DNA of 64,000 nucleotides from Bombiscardovia nodaiensis (GCA_033127725.1 AP026798.1:434001-498000); one strand, 5' to 3'; numbered from the stretch's first letter, positions 17,872-27,238 are shown. The notes: a model not told the origin generated them from the letters alone. Made by a program: numbers and translations.

Positions 17872-19407
17872 ATGGCAGAGCAGCATGAGCTGTGGACCGT
17901 GACAGCAGGTGATTTGAGTACGCGCAGGACGGTGCTGGCTGCGCCTGAAGTGGAGGCGGATCCAGGGGAAGCTACCAGAGTCGTGGTGGACCCGAGCAAG
18001 GTCTTCCAGCACTGGGAAGGCGAGGGAGCTGCCATTACGGACTCATCTGCCTACCTCTTGTGGACGGCCATGTCAGCCGAGCAGCGCCACGCCCTCCTGG
18101 AGGAGCTCTTCAGCCCCCAGCAGGCCGGTTTCTCGTCAGTTCGTATTTCGATCGGCTCCTGCGACTTTTCCAGCCAGCCCTACTACAGCTACGACGAGCT
18201 GCCGGAAGGCGTGGAGTCCGACGGCGACTTGCACTACTTCTCCATCGGCGAGGGGAAGCCGGGCGCGCCAGATGCGACTAAGGATTTGAAGTATGTGATT
18301 CCGGTGCTTCAGGAGATTCTCTCCATCAATCCGGCTGTGAAAGTCATGGCCTCGCCCTGGTCGGCTCCGGCTTGGATGAAGACCACGGGCAAGTTCGCAG
18401 GCTCCGGGCGCTTGCGTTTGGGGGAGTACACCCGCAACGGCTACCGCTACCAGGACACGATTGACTTCTGCTACGCCCAGTACGTGGTGAAGTTTATTGA
18501 GGCTTACCAGCGTTACGGCATCACCATCAACTCCATAACCATGCAGAACGAGCCTTCAAACGTGCCGCCGTGGCCCATGACCACTTGGACCCCAGAGGAG
18601 CTCACGCAGTGGGGGAGCGCCTACCTGCGCCCAGCTTTGGATAGGACCTTCCCGGACGTGGAGATCTACTTTGCTGACGATGGTCTGCGTTTCTTCGAGC
18701 GGCCGGCCAGCGAATATATGACCCCAACCCAGGCGGCGTGCTTTGCGGGAGTAGCCCTGCATACGTATTCAGGCCGCCCTGAGATGCTCCCTAACGCCAC
18801 ACGGCAGTTCCCGGGCTGGAAACTGACTATGAGTGAGCGCCGGTGCATGTTGGATGAAACTGTGGACGAGGCCAGCCATGTGATGTTCGGCGAGATTGGC
18901 AATTGGCTGGTGCGCGGCGGTATGAGCTTGATTAACCTGTGGAACCTGGCGCTCGACGAGCAGGGTTTCCCTTCTTACGCAGGCACTTCGGGTCGGCGTG
19001 GCGTGGTCACTATTGACTCCAAGACGGGCAAGGTCAAGCGCAATCTTGAGTACTTCATGCTGCGCAACTTTGGCCAAGACGTGCCAGTGGGCGCCCAGCG
19101 CGTGGCTTCTTCCAACTACACGGTTGACGGCCGCCACGGTGGACTTGGCTCGGTGGCCTTCTGCAAGGGCGATGATTTGAGCGTCATCCTCTACAATCCC
19201 ACTGCTGAGCCTGTGCAAGCTGCTGTGGCTGTAGCCGCAGAAGGCGCGGCCTGGCGTAAGGTAGAAGTTCCCGCTTACGGCACCGTGAGCTGCCACCGCT
19301 CTGCAGGTGCTTTGAACACGAGCGGCGTGCCCGGTGACGACGAGTTCGAAATTACCTATACGCCTCATCCCGAAGATGACCACGATGAGAGCCAGTACAC
19401 GCTCTAA
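17872..19407 (+). CDS. GH30 beta-glycosidase (second of tandem pair)
   Basis: A 511-residue paralogue of the preceding gene and clearly a local duplicate. Acid/base Glu in MQNEPSNVPPW, probable nucleophile Glu in CMLDETVDE, SPWSAPAWMK conserved. The N-terminus reads WEGEGAAITDSSA, closer to the usual GH30 pattern than the first copy. ATG 17872 follows GAGAGGAAAG; an upstream TTG at 17794 is rejected. Differences cluster in barrel loops (for example AGSGRLRLGEY against KQGGHLRFGEW), hinting at different substrate chain positions. Confidence 0.85.
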   Translation: MAEQHELWTVTAGDLSTRRTVLAAPEVEADPGEATRVVVDPSKVFQHWEGEGAAITDSSAYLLWTAMSAEQRHALLEELFSPQQAGFSSVRISIGSCDFSSQPYYSYDELPEGVESDGDLHYFSIGEGKPGAPDATKDLKYVIPVLQEILSINPAVKVMASPWSAPAWMKTTGKFAGSGRLRLGEYTRNGYRYQDTIDFCYAQYVVKFIEAYQRYGITINSITMQNEPSNVPPWPMTTWTPEELTQWGSAYLRPALDRTFPDVEIYFADDGLRFFERPASEYMTPTQAACFAGVALHTYSGRPEMLPNATRQFPGWKLTMSERRCMLDETVDEASHVMFGEIGNWLVRGGMSLINLWNLALDEQGFPSYAGTSGRRGVVTIDSKTGKVKRNLEYFMLRNFGQDVPVGAQRVASSNYTVDGRHGGLGSVAFCKGDDLSVILYNPTAEPVQAAVAVAAEGAAWRKVEVPAYGTVSCHRSAGALNTSGVPGDDEFEITYTPHPEDDHDESQYTL

Positions 19408-19430
19408 AGCGGTGTAAGTAGGCATATATA

Positions 19431-19462
19431 AAGGCTAGCGGGTCACCACCTGCTAGCCTTTT
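19431..19462 (+). terminator. Terminator after the GH30 pair
   Basis: AAGGCTAGC pairs with GCTAGCCTT, with a further GGT/ACC pairing inside and a short loop, followed by TTTT. Confidence 0.85.
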
Positions 19463-19597
19463 GAAGTTTATAGTGTGGAGTATTCTGTATACATTACACT
19501 CGCGGGTGCGTACCAGTGAAGGATTCATGGCACAATAGCAGGTAGTGCATGAGTGAGAGTGCGTAATTCGTTATGGCAACATGGGAGGTCGAGAACG

Positions 19598-20731
19598 GTG
19601 AGCGACGGTCAACGGCCGACACAGCAGTGGGTGGTCACTATTAATGGCGCGGAGAAAATCCGCCTGAGCCCGGGGCAGAGCATTGAGATAGGGCGCAAAC
19701 CCTTGCGTCCCCTCGCCGATGACGGCATGGTGCGTCTGGAAGTGCAAGATCCAGGCAAGTCCATGTCAAAGCGGCATGCCTCTTTTGCGGTCGGGGAAGA
19801 TGGAAAGGCGCGCCTGAAAGATTTAGGCTCTACGAACGGTTCGTATGTTGTCCAGGAGGACGGCGATTTGATCCGTCTGCCCGAAGACAACGAGTACGTT
19901 CTGCAGCACAGCGCGGAGCGTTTCCAATTCGGAGACGTGCTGGTGGACTTTGCTCAGGTGCAGGAGCCGAGCGAGGAAGCTGCTGACCAGTCTTCCGACG
20001 AGGTGCCGGACCTCTTTGCTTATGCCAAAGATGAGGATCAGGCGGCCCAAGAGCCGGATGAAGCCAACTTGTCGGTCGACGACATCTTAGACTTGCGCGC
20101 GGGTGAGCCGACTGGGATTTTCCATGCCGAGCGCGTGCGTTCGCGCATCAGCGCCTTGCATGACCAGGTGGTGGAGCAGCACCAAGAGCAGCCTGAGACA
20201 CCAGTCGAGGCTGAGGAGTCTGAGGAGCAGGCCCCTGTGCAGGAAGCTGCTTCCGACGAGCGCGCTGCAGCTGCCAACAAGGAGGAGCAGATCGACGAGG
20301 CCCGCCAGGAAGAGGCGGAAGACCAACTCCAGTTCGAGCCCCTGGGCGCGGCTGAGCTCCAGCGGGAGCAAGCAGAGCAGGAGGAGGCTCGCCAGGAGGC
20401 GCAGACTACAGGCGAGCTCGACCAGCAGGCCTTTAAGCCTGCCTTCGAGCCAGGTTCCGTCTTTGAAAAAGTTTCACAGGGTGATTTTGCCAACGACAAT
20501 CAGACTATTGAAGTAGATGGCATGACCAGTGAAGACGCCAAGAACACCACTGACTTTTCCCTGCAGTTTGAAATGGCCAAGCACAGTCAGCTCCTGCCAT
20601 TCTTGGCTATGAACCCATCGCTCTACGACGATTTGTACGCTTGGCTGTCGGCTCAGGGCAATGCAGATGTTGATTCGGCTTTGGAAAAGAATGAAGGATA
20701 CCGCGAGTATCTAGCAGCAGCGCAGGAGTGA
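19598..20731 (+). CDS. FHA-domain protein with C-terminal LRV-like segment
   Basis: 377 residues. An N-terminal forkhead-associated domain (about residues 10-110) has the phosphothreonine-binding features GRKPLRP, SKRHASF and LGSTNGSYV. A Glu/Gln/Ala-rich low-complexity region follows (about 120-300), then a C-terminal segment with MNPSLYDDLYAWLSAQG resembling variant leucine-rich repeats. GTG 19598 is chosen because GGGAGG lies 8 bp upstream. The stop is 5 bp before the start of the giant helicase-like gene, so the two are translationally coupled and likely act together; the FHA domain implies Ser/Thr kinase input. Confidence 0.8.
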   Translation: MSDGQRPTQQWVVTINGAEKIRLSPGQSIEIGRKPLRPLADDGMVRLEVQDPGKSMSKRHASFAVGEDGKARLKDLGSTNGSYVVQEDGDLIRLPEDNEYVLQHSAERFQFGDVLVDFAQVQEPSEEAADQSSDEVPDLFAYAKDEDQAAQEPDEANLSVDDILDLRAGEPTGIFHAERVRSRISALHDQVVEQHQEQPETPVEAEESEEQAPVQEAASDERAAAANKEEQIDEARQEEAEDQLQFEPLGAAELQREQAEQEEARQEAQTTGELDQQAFKPAFEPGSVFEKVSQGDFANDNQTIEVDGMTSEDAKNTTDFSLQFEMAKHSQLLPFLAMNPSLYDDLYAWLSAQGNADVDSALEKNEGYREYLAAAQE

Positions 20732-20736
20732 GGCGC

Positions 20737-23700
20737 ATGAGCCAGGAAATGTCATCTCGGTCAAACGATGGACTCGCACAGGAGCAGGGGGTGCAGGAAC
20801 AGGCAGAATCTGTGCAGGCTAACCAGCCTGGGCGGCCTACGAGCGCACAATCGCCGGAGGAATCAGCTGCCCCTGCTCAAGCGAGTAGTCAAGATGACCG
20901 GGAGGGCTTAGATCCCATAGAGCGGATACGCGGTTGGCGGCAGGCTTATCAGAGCTTCGTTGGCACCACTGCTCTAGAAGATATGAGCTACCTGCAGGCC
21001 CGGCTCGACCTGACCCATGCCCACCCCTCGGGCATCGCCCAGCTCTTTGCTTCCGGGCAGGTGCACTTGGACGCTCTCTTCCGAGACAACGGTATGCTCC
21101 GGGCTGCTCATCGGCGCCTGGAGCGGGTGCTCGACGATGCCCATATGAAGGAGCGGCAGAGCGGGTCGTCGCAGCTCTCTGTCGCGGTTGGGGTCGCCTC
21201 CTGGCAGGGTACGTTTATGCCGGTCCTCCTGTACCCGGTAGAGGTTGATCAGGAGGGGAAGGCCAGCAGCAAAGCTCTCATCCGCTTCACCGGCAGCCCC
21301 CAGATAAACAGCGCCCTCTTGGCGAGCTTGCGGAGCCGAGGCATCCGACTCGACGAGAGTAGCTTGTTTGCCTCCTCTCACTACGAGGGCGGCAGTTTAG
21401 AGACCTCGTCGCTCTTCAAGACGTTGAGCGCTGCTGTGTCGGCCCACATCAGTGACTTCGCCATTGACCAGCAGATTATTCTGGGTTGCTTTGTTGAGCC
21501 CTCTGCCCTCATTCTGGCTGAAAGTCAGGCTATTATCGACCGCCTGGAAGCAGGTCCTACCGGCAATGCGCTCCTGGATGCCTTAGCGGGCGACGACACT
21601 GCTCTGGCCCAAGTCCAAGGTGATCCTCCGGCCCAGTACAGCCCCTTCGACGCGGATCCGCACACTGAATTCGAGGTGGGCGACGTGGACAACACCGTGC
21701 GCTACGCCGCTTCTCTCGCGGCAGCAGGCCACTCAGTCTTTTTGAACGAAGTCAGCGGTCGCAATGGTGTCAGCAGTTCAGCAGCTATTGCCTCGCGGTG
21801 CTTAATGAACGGGCGCACGGTGCTCTACGTACCCTGTGTGGTGGAGCAAAAGCGCCGTTTTGAGCGCTATATGCAGGCCTACCGGATGAGCGACCTGGTG
21901 CTCGACATTCAGTCTGACTCAGCTAAGCAGGCAGTAGACCAGCAGCTGATCGAAGGCGTTGCTTTCAAGCCAGACAAGTCCACGGCCCAGTTTGACCAGC
22001 TGGCCGATGAGCTGGTGGGGGTGCGCTCGCGGTTGACCCGGTATTTGGGAGATTTGCACGGGGTCAGCAGGGTTTGGGGCGTTTCTGCCTACCAGACGAT
22101 TCAGAACTTGGCCCAGGCGGCGAACTTACCAACGCATCCTGCGACCCGGGTGCGCTTTAGTGCAGACACGGCGCGTCAGCTTCGAGACCAGATGGAGTCT
22201 TGGAGCACCAAGCTCGAGCAGGCGGCTCAGCTGGGTGAATTCACGGTAGGTCCGCAAGACACGCCTTGGTATGGTGCCGCTATTTACACCGAAGATGAAG
22301 CGGTGTCCAGCTATGAACGGGTGGTGCGCCTGCTGGAGAAGCTGTTGCCGGCCACGCGCGAGCAGGTGGCTTCAACGATGGAAACCTGCGGGTTCCCCGT
22401 GCCGCAGAGTGCCCAAGAGTGGGGCAAGCAAGTAGCTATGCTCAAGAACCTGCGTAGGGTGCTCGATGTTTTCCAGCCCGTTATTTTTGAGCGCGATATT
22501 CCTGCCATGATTGAGGCGACCCAGTCTAAAACTGAGCGGAAGTCTTCGGCTTCGTCCTTGAGCTTCTGGGAGCGTCGGCGTCTGGTGAAAGAGGCCAAGA
22601 GCCTGGTGCGCGTGGGCACTCAGGTTGATGACCTGCATGAGGCCCTTCTGATTGTTGCCCGGCAGGCTAAGCAGTGGCGCACTTTTGTGCCCCACGGTGG
22701 TTGGCCCGTTCTGCCGGGTAAGCTCGACAAGATTATCGATACCTACGAGGCGCTGAGCCGAGATATGACGGCGCTCGACACTATTTTGGCTACCACGCCC
22801 GCTGGCGGCGACTTAGAGACTACCTCTTTTGAAACGGTTGAGGAGCGTTTGCGTTCTCTCTTCGACGACCATACTGCCCTAGACACCTTGCCCCAGCGCT
22901 GCAGCCTGGAGCGGGAGTTTAAGGCGGCTGGCTTGCAGGAGCTGGTCAATGACTTGCGCAACCGTCAGGTGCCCCAGGAAGCTGTGCGCGGCGAGCTGAG
23001 CTTGGCCTGGTGGACGACGGTCTTTGACGACATTATGCACTCTTCGCGCATTATATCTAACCAAGACGGCTCGGCTCTCTCTGCGGCTGCTGAGCGCTTT
23101 AATCAGGTTGATCAGCAGCATGTGGTGAGTGTGGGGCCGATGGTTGGGCAGGAGAGCCAGCGCCGACTGAGTGAGATTCTCTTCGGGCACAAGCAGGAAG
23201 CCAACCAGCTCCACGCTGCCTTAGCGGGCAGCCGCCATACTCCTCTCAATCAGCTGATTGATGAGCATCCCATGCTGATGGCTGCCGCTAAGCCGATTAT
23301 GGTGGCAACTCCTGCGACGCTGGCCGCCCGGACTCGCCCAGAGCAGATTGCTGACGTGGCTATCATCGATGCCGGAGCGCATCTCCCCTCGATTCAGCTC
23401 TTAACCATTTTGGCCCGGGCCCGGCAGGTAGTGGTCGTGGCTCACCAGCAGACCATGACTTCAGATGGGCTTGCCTACCTGGCGCAGATGCTGCTGCCAG
23501 TGACCAGCCAGGGACATCCTTCCCGTCGGCCGGTAGCGGTGGTTGATTTTTTGCGTGAGCACGGCTATGGTCCTCTGCCCTACGCGGTGGTGCAGGAGTC
23601 CATGCAGGGCCAGGCAGTGTTCACGCAGGTTAGCGGCAACGGTGTGCCTGCCCTCACTTCCGGTCTGGTGGAGTCGAGCCAGCAGGAGATTAACGCGGTC

Positions 23701-24525
23701 GTGGGGCTGCTGAGGGAGCGGGCGGCTTCCTTCACCACCCTGCCGAGTTCGTACGTGCTCTCGATCGTGACGCTCTCGCAGACACACCGGGTTCGCCTGG
23801 GCGCTGAACTCAAGGCTCAAGCGGCTAAAGATCAGGTGTTTGCCGGCTTCTTGCGCCACGTACGCATTGTCGACATTGACGAGGTGGCTGGTACGGCCTG
23901 CACGGATGCGATTATTTCCATCGGTTTTGCCAAGACTTCACACGGGCGCCTCCTCCAGCAATTTGGCAAATTGGAGGGTGACGATGGCAGTGGTGTGCTC
24001 TTGGACGCTGTAGCGCTGGCTCAGCGCCGTCTCGATATCGTCTGTGCCTTTAGCGCTGACGACATGGAAGACAACCGCCTTCATCAGCCTGGGCCACGCC
24101 TGCTCAAGCAGATGTTGCAATGGGCGCAAACGCTGGATGGGGATACCCGCCAGGCTCAGCCAGCTCCGGCGAGTAGTAATGTCCTCTTTGCCGATTTAGC
24201 ACAGCGTTTGAAGCAGCAGGGCTTGGATACGGCTCTCGACTATGGCTTTGATGACGGGATGCGTATTCCGCTAGTTGTGGGCCGCAAGGGACAGCCTTAC
24301 AGCCTAGCCGTGGTAACTGACGACGTTAACTTTATGCACACGCAGTCAACTCGTGAGCGTCACCGGTTCAGGATGGAGGACTTGGAGCGCTTAGGCTGGT
24401 CCGCCATGACCGCTTGGAGTGTTTCGGCTTTCGTCAACCCCGACAAAGAAGCTGACCGGATTGTGGCCCGAGTGAAGGCTGCGTCTGTCAGCGGCAATCC
24501 GCAGACCCAGCAGGATCAGTCGTGA
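20737..24525 (+). CDS. Giant helicase-nuclease-like protein with decayed motifs
   Basis: 1262 residues, cytoplasmic. A disordered N-terminal 60 residues precede the body. Around residues 330-400 the sequence follows the DUF4011-type superfamily 1 helicase pattern (GRTVLYVPCVVEQKRRFERYM), but the Walker A loop reads SGRNGVSSSAA, lacking GKS/T. The motif II region reads VAIIDAGAHLP instead of DEAS/DEAD-like. The last 100 residues resemble the Vsr/MTES_1575 restriction-endonuclease fold (TRERHRFRMEDLERLGW) but with TDDVNFMH where a DG-x-x-YH motif is usual. ATPase and nuclease activity are therefore doubtful. It overlaps functionally with the FHA gene upstream. The family call is by pattern, moderate. 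Confidence 0.7.
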   Translation: MSQEMSSRSNDGLAQEQGVQEQAESVQANQPGRPTSAQSPEESAAPAQASSQDDREGLDPIERIRGWRQAYQSFVGTTALEDMSYLQARLDLTHAHPSGIAQLFASGQVHLDALFRDNGMLRAAHRRLERVLDDAHMKERQSGSSQLSVAVGVASWQGTFMPVLLYPVEVDQEGKASSKALIRFTGSPQINSALLASLRSRGIRLDESSLFASSHYEGGSLETSSLFKTLSAAVSAHISDFAIDQQIILGCFVEPSALILAESQAIIDRLEAGPTGNALLDALAGDDTALAQVQGDPPAQYSPFDADPHTEFEVGDVDNTVRYAASLAAAGHSVFLNEVSGRNGVSSSAAIASRCLMNGRTVLYVPCVVEQKRRFERYMQAYRMSDLVLDIQSDSAKQAVDQQLIEGVAFKPDKSTAQFDQLADELVGVRSRLTRYLGDLHGVSRVWGVSAYQTIQNLAQAANLPTHPATRVRFSADTARQLRDQMESWSTKLEQAAQLGEFTVGPQDTPWYGAAIYTEDEAVSSYERVVRLLEKLLPATREQVASTMETCGFPVPQSAQEWGKQVAMLKNLRRVLDVFQPVIFERDIPAMIEATQSKTERKSSASSLSFWERRRLVKEAKSLVRVGTQVDDLHEALLIVARQAKQWRTFVPHGGWPVLPGKLDKIIDTYEALSRDMTALDTILATTPAGGDLETTSFETVEERLRSLFDDHTALDTLPQRCSLEREFKAAGLQELVNDLRNRQVPQEAVRGELSLAWWTTVFDDIMHSSRIISNQDGSALSAAAERFNQVDQQHVVSVGPMVGQESQRRLSEILFGHKQEANQLHAALAGSRHTPLNQLIDEHPMLMAAAKPIMVATPATLAARTRPEQIADVAIIDAGAHLPSIQLLTILARARQVVVVAHQQTMTSDGLAYLAQMLLPVTSQGHPSRRPVAVVDFLREHGYGPLPYAVVQESMQGQAVFTQVSGNGVPALTSGLVESSQQEINAVVGLLRERAASFTTLPSSYVLSIVTLSQTHRVRLGAELKAQAAKDQVFAGFLRHVRIVDIDEVAGTACTDAIISIGFAKTSHGRLLQQFGKLEGDDGSGVLLDAVALAQRRLDIVCAFSADDMEDNRLHQPGPRLLKQMLQWAQTLDGDTRQAQPAPASSNVLFADLAQRLKQQGLDTALDYGFDDGMRIPLVVGRKGQPYSLAVVTDDVNFMHTQSTRERHRFRMEDLERLGWSAMTAWSVSAFVNPDKEADRIVARVKAASVSGNPQTQQDQS

Positions 24526-24529
24526 ACCT

Positions 24530-24757
24530 ATGAATGCAGCAGATGAATCCCAGCCCTCTCGAGAGCATCGCCGGGAGAGGGCACACCGGCGGGTCGTGCG
24601 GCGGGGCACCGAGCTCTTCGAGGGGGACGGCTTGGACGGCGTTCCTTCTGGAGACGAGCCGCCCGAGCCTATCGAGCATAAGCAGGCTGACGATGACCGC
24701 CGCATCTTGGGCGAGTTACCGCCTCACTGGGGCCTGTTTCCTGCCGAGAAAGACTGA
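24530..24757 (+). CDS. Small Arg/Glu-rich protein
   Basis: 75 residues, strongly charged, with REHRRERAHRRVVRRG at the N-terminal third and the conserved-looking tail RRILGELPPHWG. It starts 4 bp after the helicase-like gene, so it is probably the last gene of the FHA operon, and overlaps the convergent mscL 3' end by 34 bp. No domain recognised; the PPHW tail resembles other small actinobacterial proteins. Confidence 0.55.
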   Translation: MNAADESQPSREHRRERAHRRVVRRGTELFEGDGLDGVPSGDEPPEPIEHKQADDDRRILGELPPHWGLFPAEKD

Positions 24758-25290
24758 GGAGTCTGGCTGCTGGCCTGGCCAGTTACCTGCCTTCGACCTG
24801 GCTCTTGGCTGCGTAGCTCCTTCAAAATGCTCTGCAAGAGTTCCACAGTCTGTTCGTCGGTGCTGGGTTTCGCGTCGTCTTTGCTGTCCTCTTTATCCTG
24901 CCCGGTGGCTGTGCGCGTCAGGTCGCGCAGCTTGTTAATGGGCAGAATAACGCAGAAGTAAATGGCTGCGGCCACGAGCAAGAAGTTGATCACTTCGCCC
25001 AGAATAGCGCCGAATGAGATGGTCGCCTTGCCGTTGCTGATGGTCAGTAAGCCGCTCAGATCGGGCTTACCGAAGATCATAGCGATGAGGGGGCTCAGAA
25101 AGTTTTTGACGATGGAGTTGACCACGGCGGTCACCGCGGAGCCCATGACCACGCCAACTGCCATGTCGACCATAGAGCCGCGTGAAATAAACTGCTTGAA
25201 GCCGGACAAGGGCCCCTTATTGCTTATTGCTGAGAGCTCGCGAGCTGCGTGCGATGCTTGCTGCGTCATTGATGTCTTGCCTGATGCCAT
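24724..25290 (-). CDS. mscL: Large-conductance mechanosensitive channel
   Basis: MscL opens under membrane tension to release solutes during hypo-osmotic shock. 188 residues: an extended N-terminus of about 30, first membrane helix (VDMAVGVVMGSAVTAVV), periplasmic loop, second helix (VINFLLVAAAIYFCVILP), and an unusually long, charged C-terminal tail of about 65 residues. ATG 25290 follows GTGGAGGG; a longer frame reaching 25488 lacks family similarity at its N-terminus. Confidence 0.92.
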   Translation of the reverse strand: MASGKTSMTQQASHAARELSAISNKGPLSGFKQFISRGSMVDMAVGVVMGSAVTAVVNSIVKNFLSPLIAMIFGKPDLSGLLTISNGKATISFGAILGEVINFLLVAAAIYFCVILPINKLRDLTRTATGQDKEDSKDDAKPSTDEQTVELLQSILKELRSQEPGRRQVTGQASSQTPQSFSAGNRPQ

Positions 25291-25366
25291 GGTTTCCCTC
25301 CACTGGTGGAGTCCACTTCCCCCTTTGGAAAGTTGACTACTCCTATTATGGGCTGTGAGGCTGACG

Positions 25367-26107
25367 CTAAGGCCGCGCTGCCTGTTGACTGGGCTGCGGA
25401 TTCGCTGTTGGGGCTTGGTAGACGGCAATGATGGCGGCATTCTCCGGCAGTCCCAGCGCGCGTAAGGCGTCTTCGGCTTGGAGGGCAAAAGTGGTGAACC
25501 CGCTTGCAGTGCTTCCGGCAGCGTTCTTGCTTCCGCTGGCCTGCTCGTCGGCAGTCGCGGGCAACTGCATAGTGAGTGCCTGTTGAGCCACTAGACATTG
25601 GCCGCTAGTTGGCGGTTGCTGACTGCCTGGCGCTGGGGGCAGGGGGTGAGAGCAGTCCGTTGAGGCAATGAGTTCTACCTTTTGCCCGGGCAGCAGGGAT
25701 TCCGGCGCTGATGCCAGTGCCAGGCGCACGCTGGTAGCTCCGGTGGGGAGGAGGGGAGCCGGGCTAACGGCTTGTGCCAGGAGCGGCTGGCCTGCGGTGA
25801 GCCCAATTTGAGCGATTTTTCCTGTTGCCTGCCCCTTACTGGTGAGTAAGTGTGCGGATAGGGCAGAGGCAGGTAGTGAAACCAGTTTGACCATTGAGGG
25901 GCGTATGCGGCTGCCGCGATCTATCTGCTGGGATGCTACTAGAACGGTGCTCTGCTCCTGGGAGTTGGCGACGACTTGCAGGGCGCAGAATACGGCTAAG
26001 CCTGCGCACAGGGCGGCAAATGCTCGCCGGTATTGAGCCCTTCGCCGCCGCGACTTGAGGCCGGAAGTCAATCCTAAAAGTTCTTGAGCGGTATGTAAAT
26101 CGGTCAT
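25367..26107 (-). CDS. SAF-domain membrane protein (CpaB/RcpC-like)
   Basis: 246 residues: a cytoplasmic basic N-terminus, one membrane segment (about residues 30-50), and a SAF-like domain beginning VLVASQQIDRGSRIRPSMV, with SLPGQ-type beta strands, as in CpaB/RcpC pilus-assembly proteins. The stretch near residues 150-170 is Pro/Gln/Ser-rich. ATG 26107 starts at MTDLHTAQ; a longer TTG-started frame at 26143 is the alternative. No tad or flp pilus genes are visible nearby, so a pilus role is not supported by context. Confidence 0.6.
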   Translation of the reverse strand: MTDLHTAQELLGLTSGLKSRRRRAQYRRAFAALCAGLAVFCALQVVANSQEQSTVLVASQQIDRGSRIRPSMVKLVSLPASALSAHLLTSKGQATGKIAQIGLTAGQPLLAQAVSPAPLLPTGATSVRLALASAPESLLPGQKVELIASTDCSHPLPPAPGSQQPPTSGQCLVAQQALTMQLPATADEQASGSKNAAGSTASGFTTFALQAEDALRALGLPENAAIIAVYQAPTANPQPSQQAARP

Positions 26108-26198
26108 GACTCCAGTCTGCGCCTTCCCGGGGGTGGAAGGCAAGGAGTCATGACTGATGTGGTCGAATGTGCGTCTGCGGCTTTATAGAGCCAAAGCT

Positions 26199-26405
26199 CT
26201 ACTTGCTCGACGAGCTTTTCGAGGAGGAAGCGCCGTCGGTGCGGTAAAAACCGTGCCCTTTGAACTCGATCGGTACTGCCGAATAGACCTTGCGCACCTG
26301 TTCTTGGCCGCACTTGGGGCAGACCCGGATGGGTTCGTCGCTAAAGGATTGCTCTTTGGTAAAGTCGTACCCGCAGTTCTTGCAACGGTAGTGGTAGGTA
26401 GGCAC
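26199..26405 (-). CDS. FmdB-family zinc-ribbon protein
   Basis: 68 residues. Two Cys pairs (C8/C11 in RCKNC and C29/C32 in VCPKC) form a rubredoxin-like zinc ribbon beginning PTYHYRC, the FmdB signature, followed by a Ser/Lys-rich tail. The biochemical role of the family is not established. The same-strand SAF-domain gene lies 92 bp downstream. Confidence 0.85.
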   Translation of the reverse strand: MPTYHYRCKNCGYDFTKEQSFSDEPIRVCPKCGQEQVRKVYSAVPIEFKGHGFYRTDGASSSKSSSSK

Positions 26406-26533
26406 CGTGTATTCCCTTCCGATTATTCAGTGTATGTTCGTTCATCACCACATATCCTAACCCCTGGGCGCGGCGAAGGCCCGTATTTCGCTCAAAGACT
26501 GCTTAAAGAGGAGAAATACGGGGTTTGTGCGCC

Positions 26534-26539
26534 TACAAT
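26534..26539 (+). promoter_or_regulatory. -10 box of a leaderless GNAT transcript
   Basis: TACAAT is followed by exactly 6 nt and then the ATG at 26546, so transcription would start at or next to the start codon. No ribosome-binding site is present between them. Confidence 0.55.
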
Positions 26540-26545
26540 AGCGGT

Positions 26546-27238
26546 ATGGCTCTCTTGCAATCTATTCTCGATGCCTTGGGGCAAGTACATGAACGGACCA
26601 CATCGGCCCCGCCGTTCCTTATGCCCTCTCGCCTGGAATCTCCAACAGCATATGGCGATTTCGCCTTGCGCCCTGTGCACACGGAGGATGAGGAGGAGTG
26701 GAATCGGGTGCGCTGGGGCAATCAGGACTGGTTACGGGCGTGGGAATCCAACGATCCACAAGGCGGACCTGGACTCACGTTTAGCCAGTGGATCGCAGCC
26801 ATGCGGCGCGGTGAAAGCACGGGCAGTGGCGCCATTTTTCTGATGGAATACCACATGGCTATCGTGGGGCAAATCTCCTTGGGAGCCATTTGCTACGGCT
26901 CCATGCGCACTGCCACGGTTGGCTACTGGGTTGACCAGGCACATATTGGCCGTGGTTTCGCTCCACTGGCGCTCGCCCTGCTAGCCGACTGGGCTTTTTA
27001 CGCGGCTCAGGGCCCCCACCTGCACCGGATTGAAGTGGCGATTTTGCCGGAAAATAGCCGTTCTCTGCGGGTTGTGGCCAAGCTGGGCATGAGGGCGGAA
27101 GGTTTGAAACACAGCTACATGTTCGTGGGTGGCCGCTGGCGCGATCATCTCACCTTCTCCCTCTTGGCGGAAGACTGCCAGGGCAGCGTATTGGGCCGTC
27201 TTCAGGCGAATTACGGCGACACGCCTGGGAACGCTTGA
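26546..27238 (+). CDS. RimJ/RimL-type GNAT N-acetyltransferase
   Basis: 230 residues. The acetyl-CoA-binding signature is visible as YWVDQAHIGRGFAPLALALL near residues 138-157, followed by HRIEVAILPENSRSLRVVAKLGM, the typical RimJ/RimL end. Such enzymes acetylate N-terminal amines of ribosomal or other proteins; the substrate here is unknown. The start has no Shine-Dalgarno and a -10 box 6 nt upstream, suggesting a leaderless mRNA. Confidence 0.85.
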   Translation: MALLQSILDALGQVHERTTSAPPFLMPSRLESPTAYGDFALRPVHTEDEEEWNRVRWGNQDWLRAWESNDPQGGPGLTFSQWIAAMRRGESTGSGAIFLMEYHMAIVGQISLGAICYGSMRTATVGYWVDQAHIGRGFAPLALALLADWAFYAAQGPHLHRIEVAILPENSRSLRVVAKLGMRAEGLKHSYMFVGGRWRDHLTFSLLAEDCQGSVLGRLQANYGDTPGNA

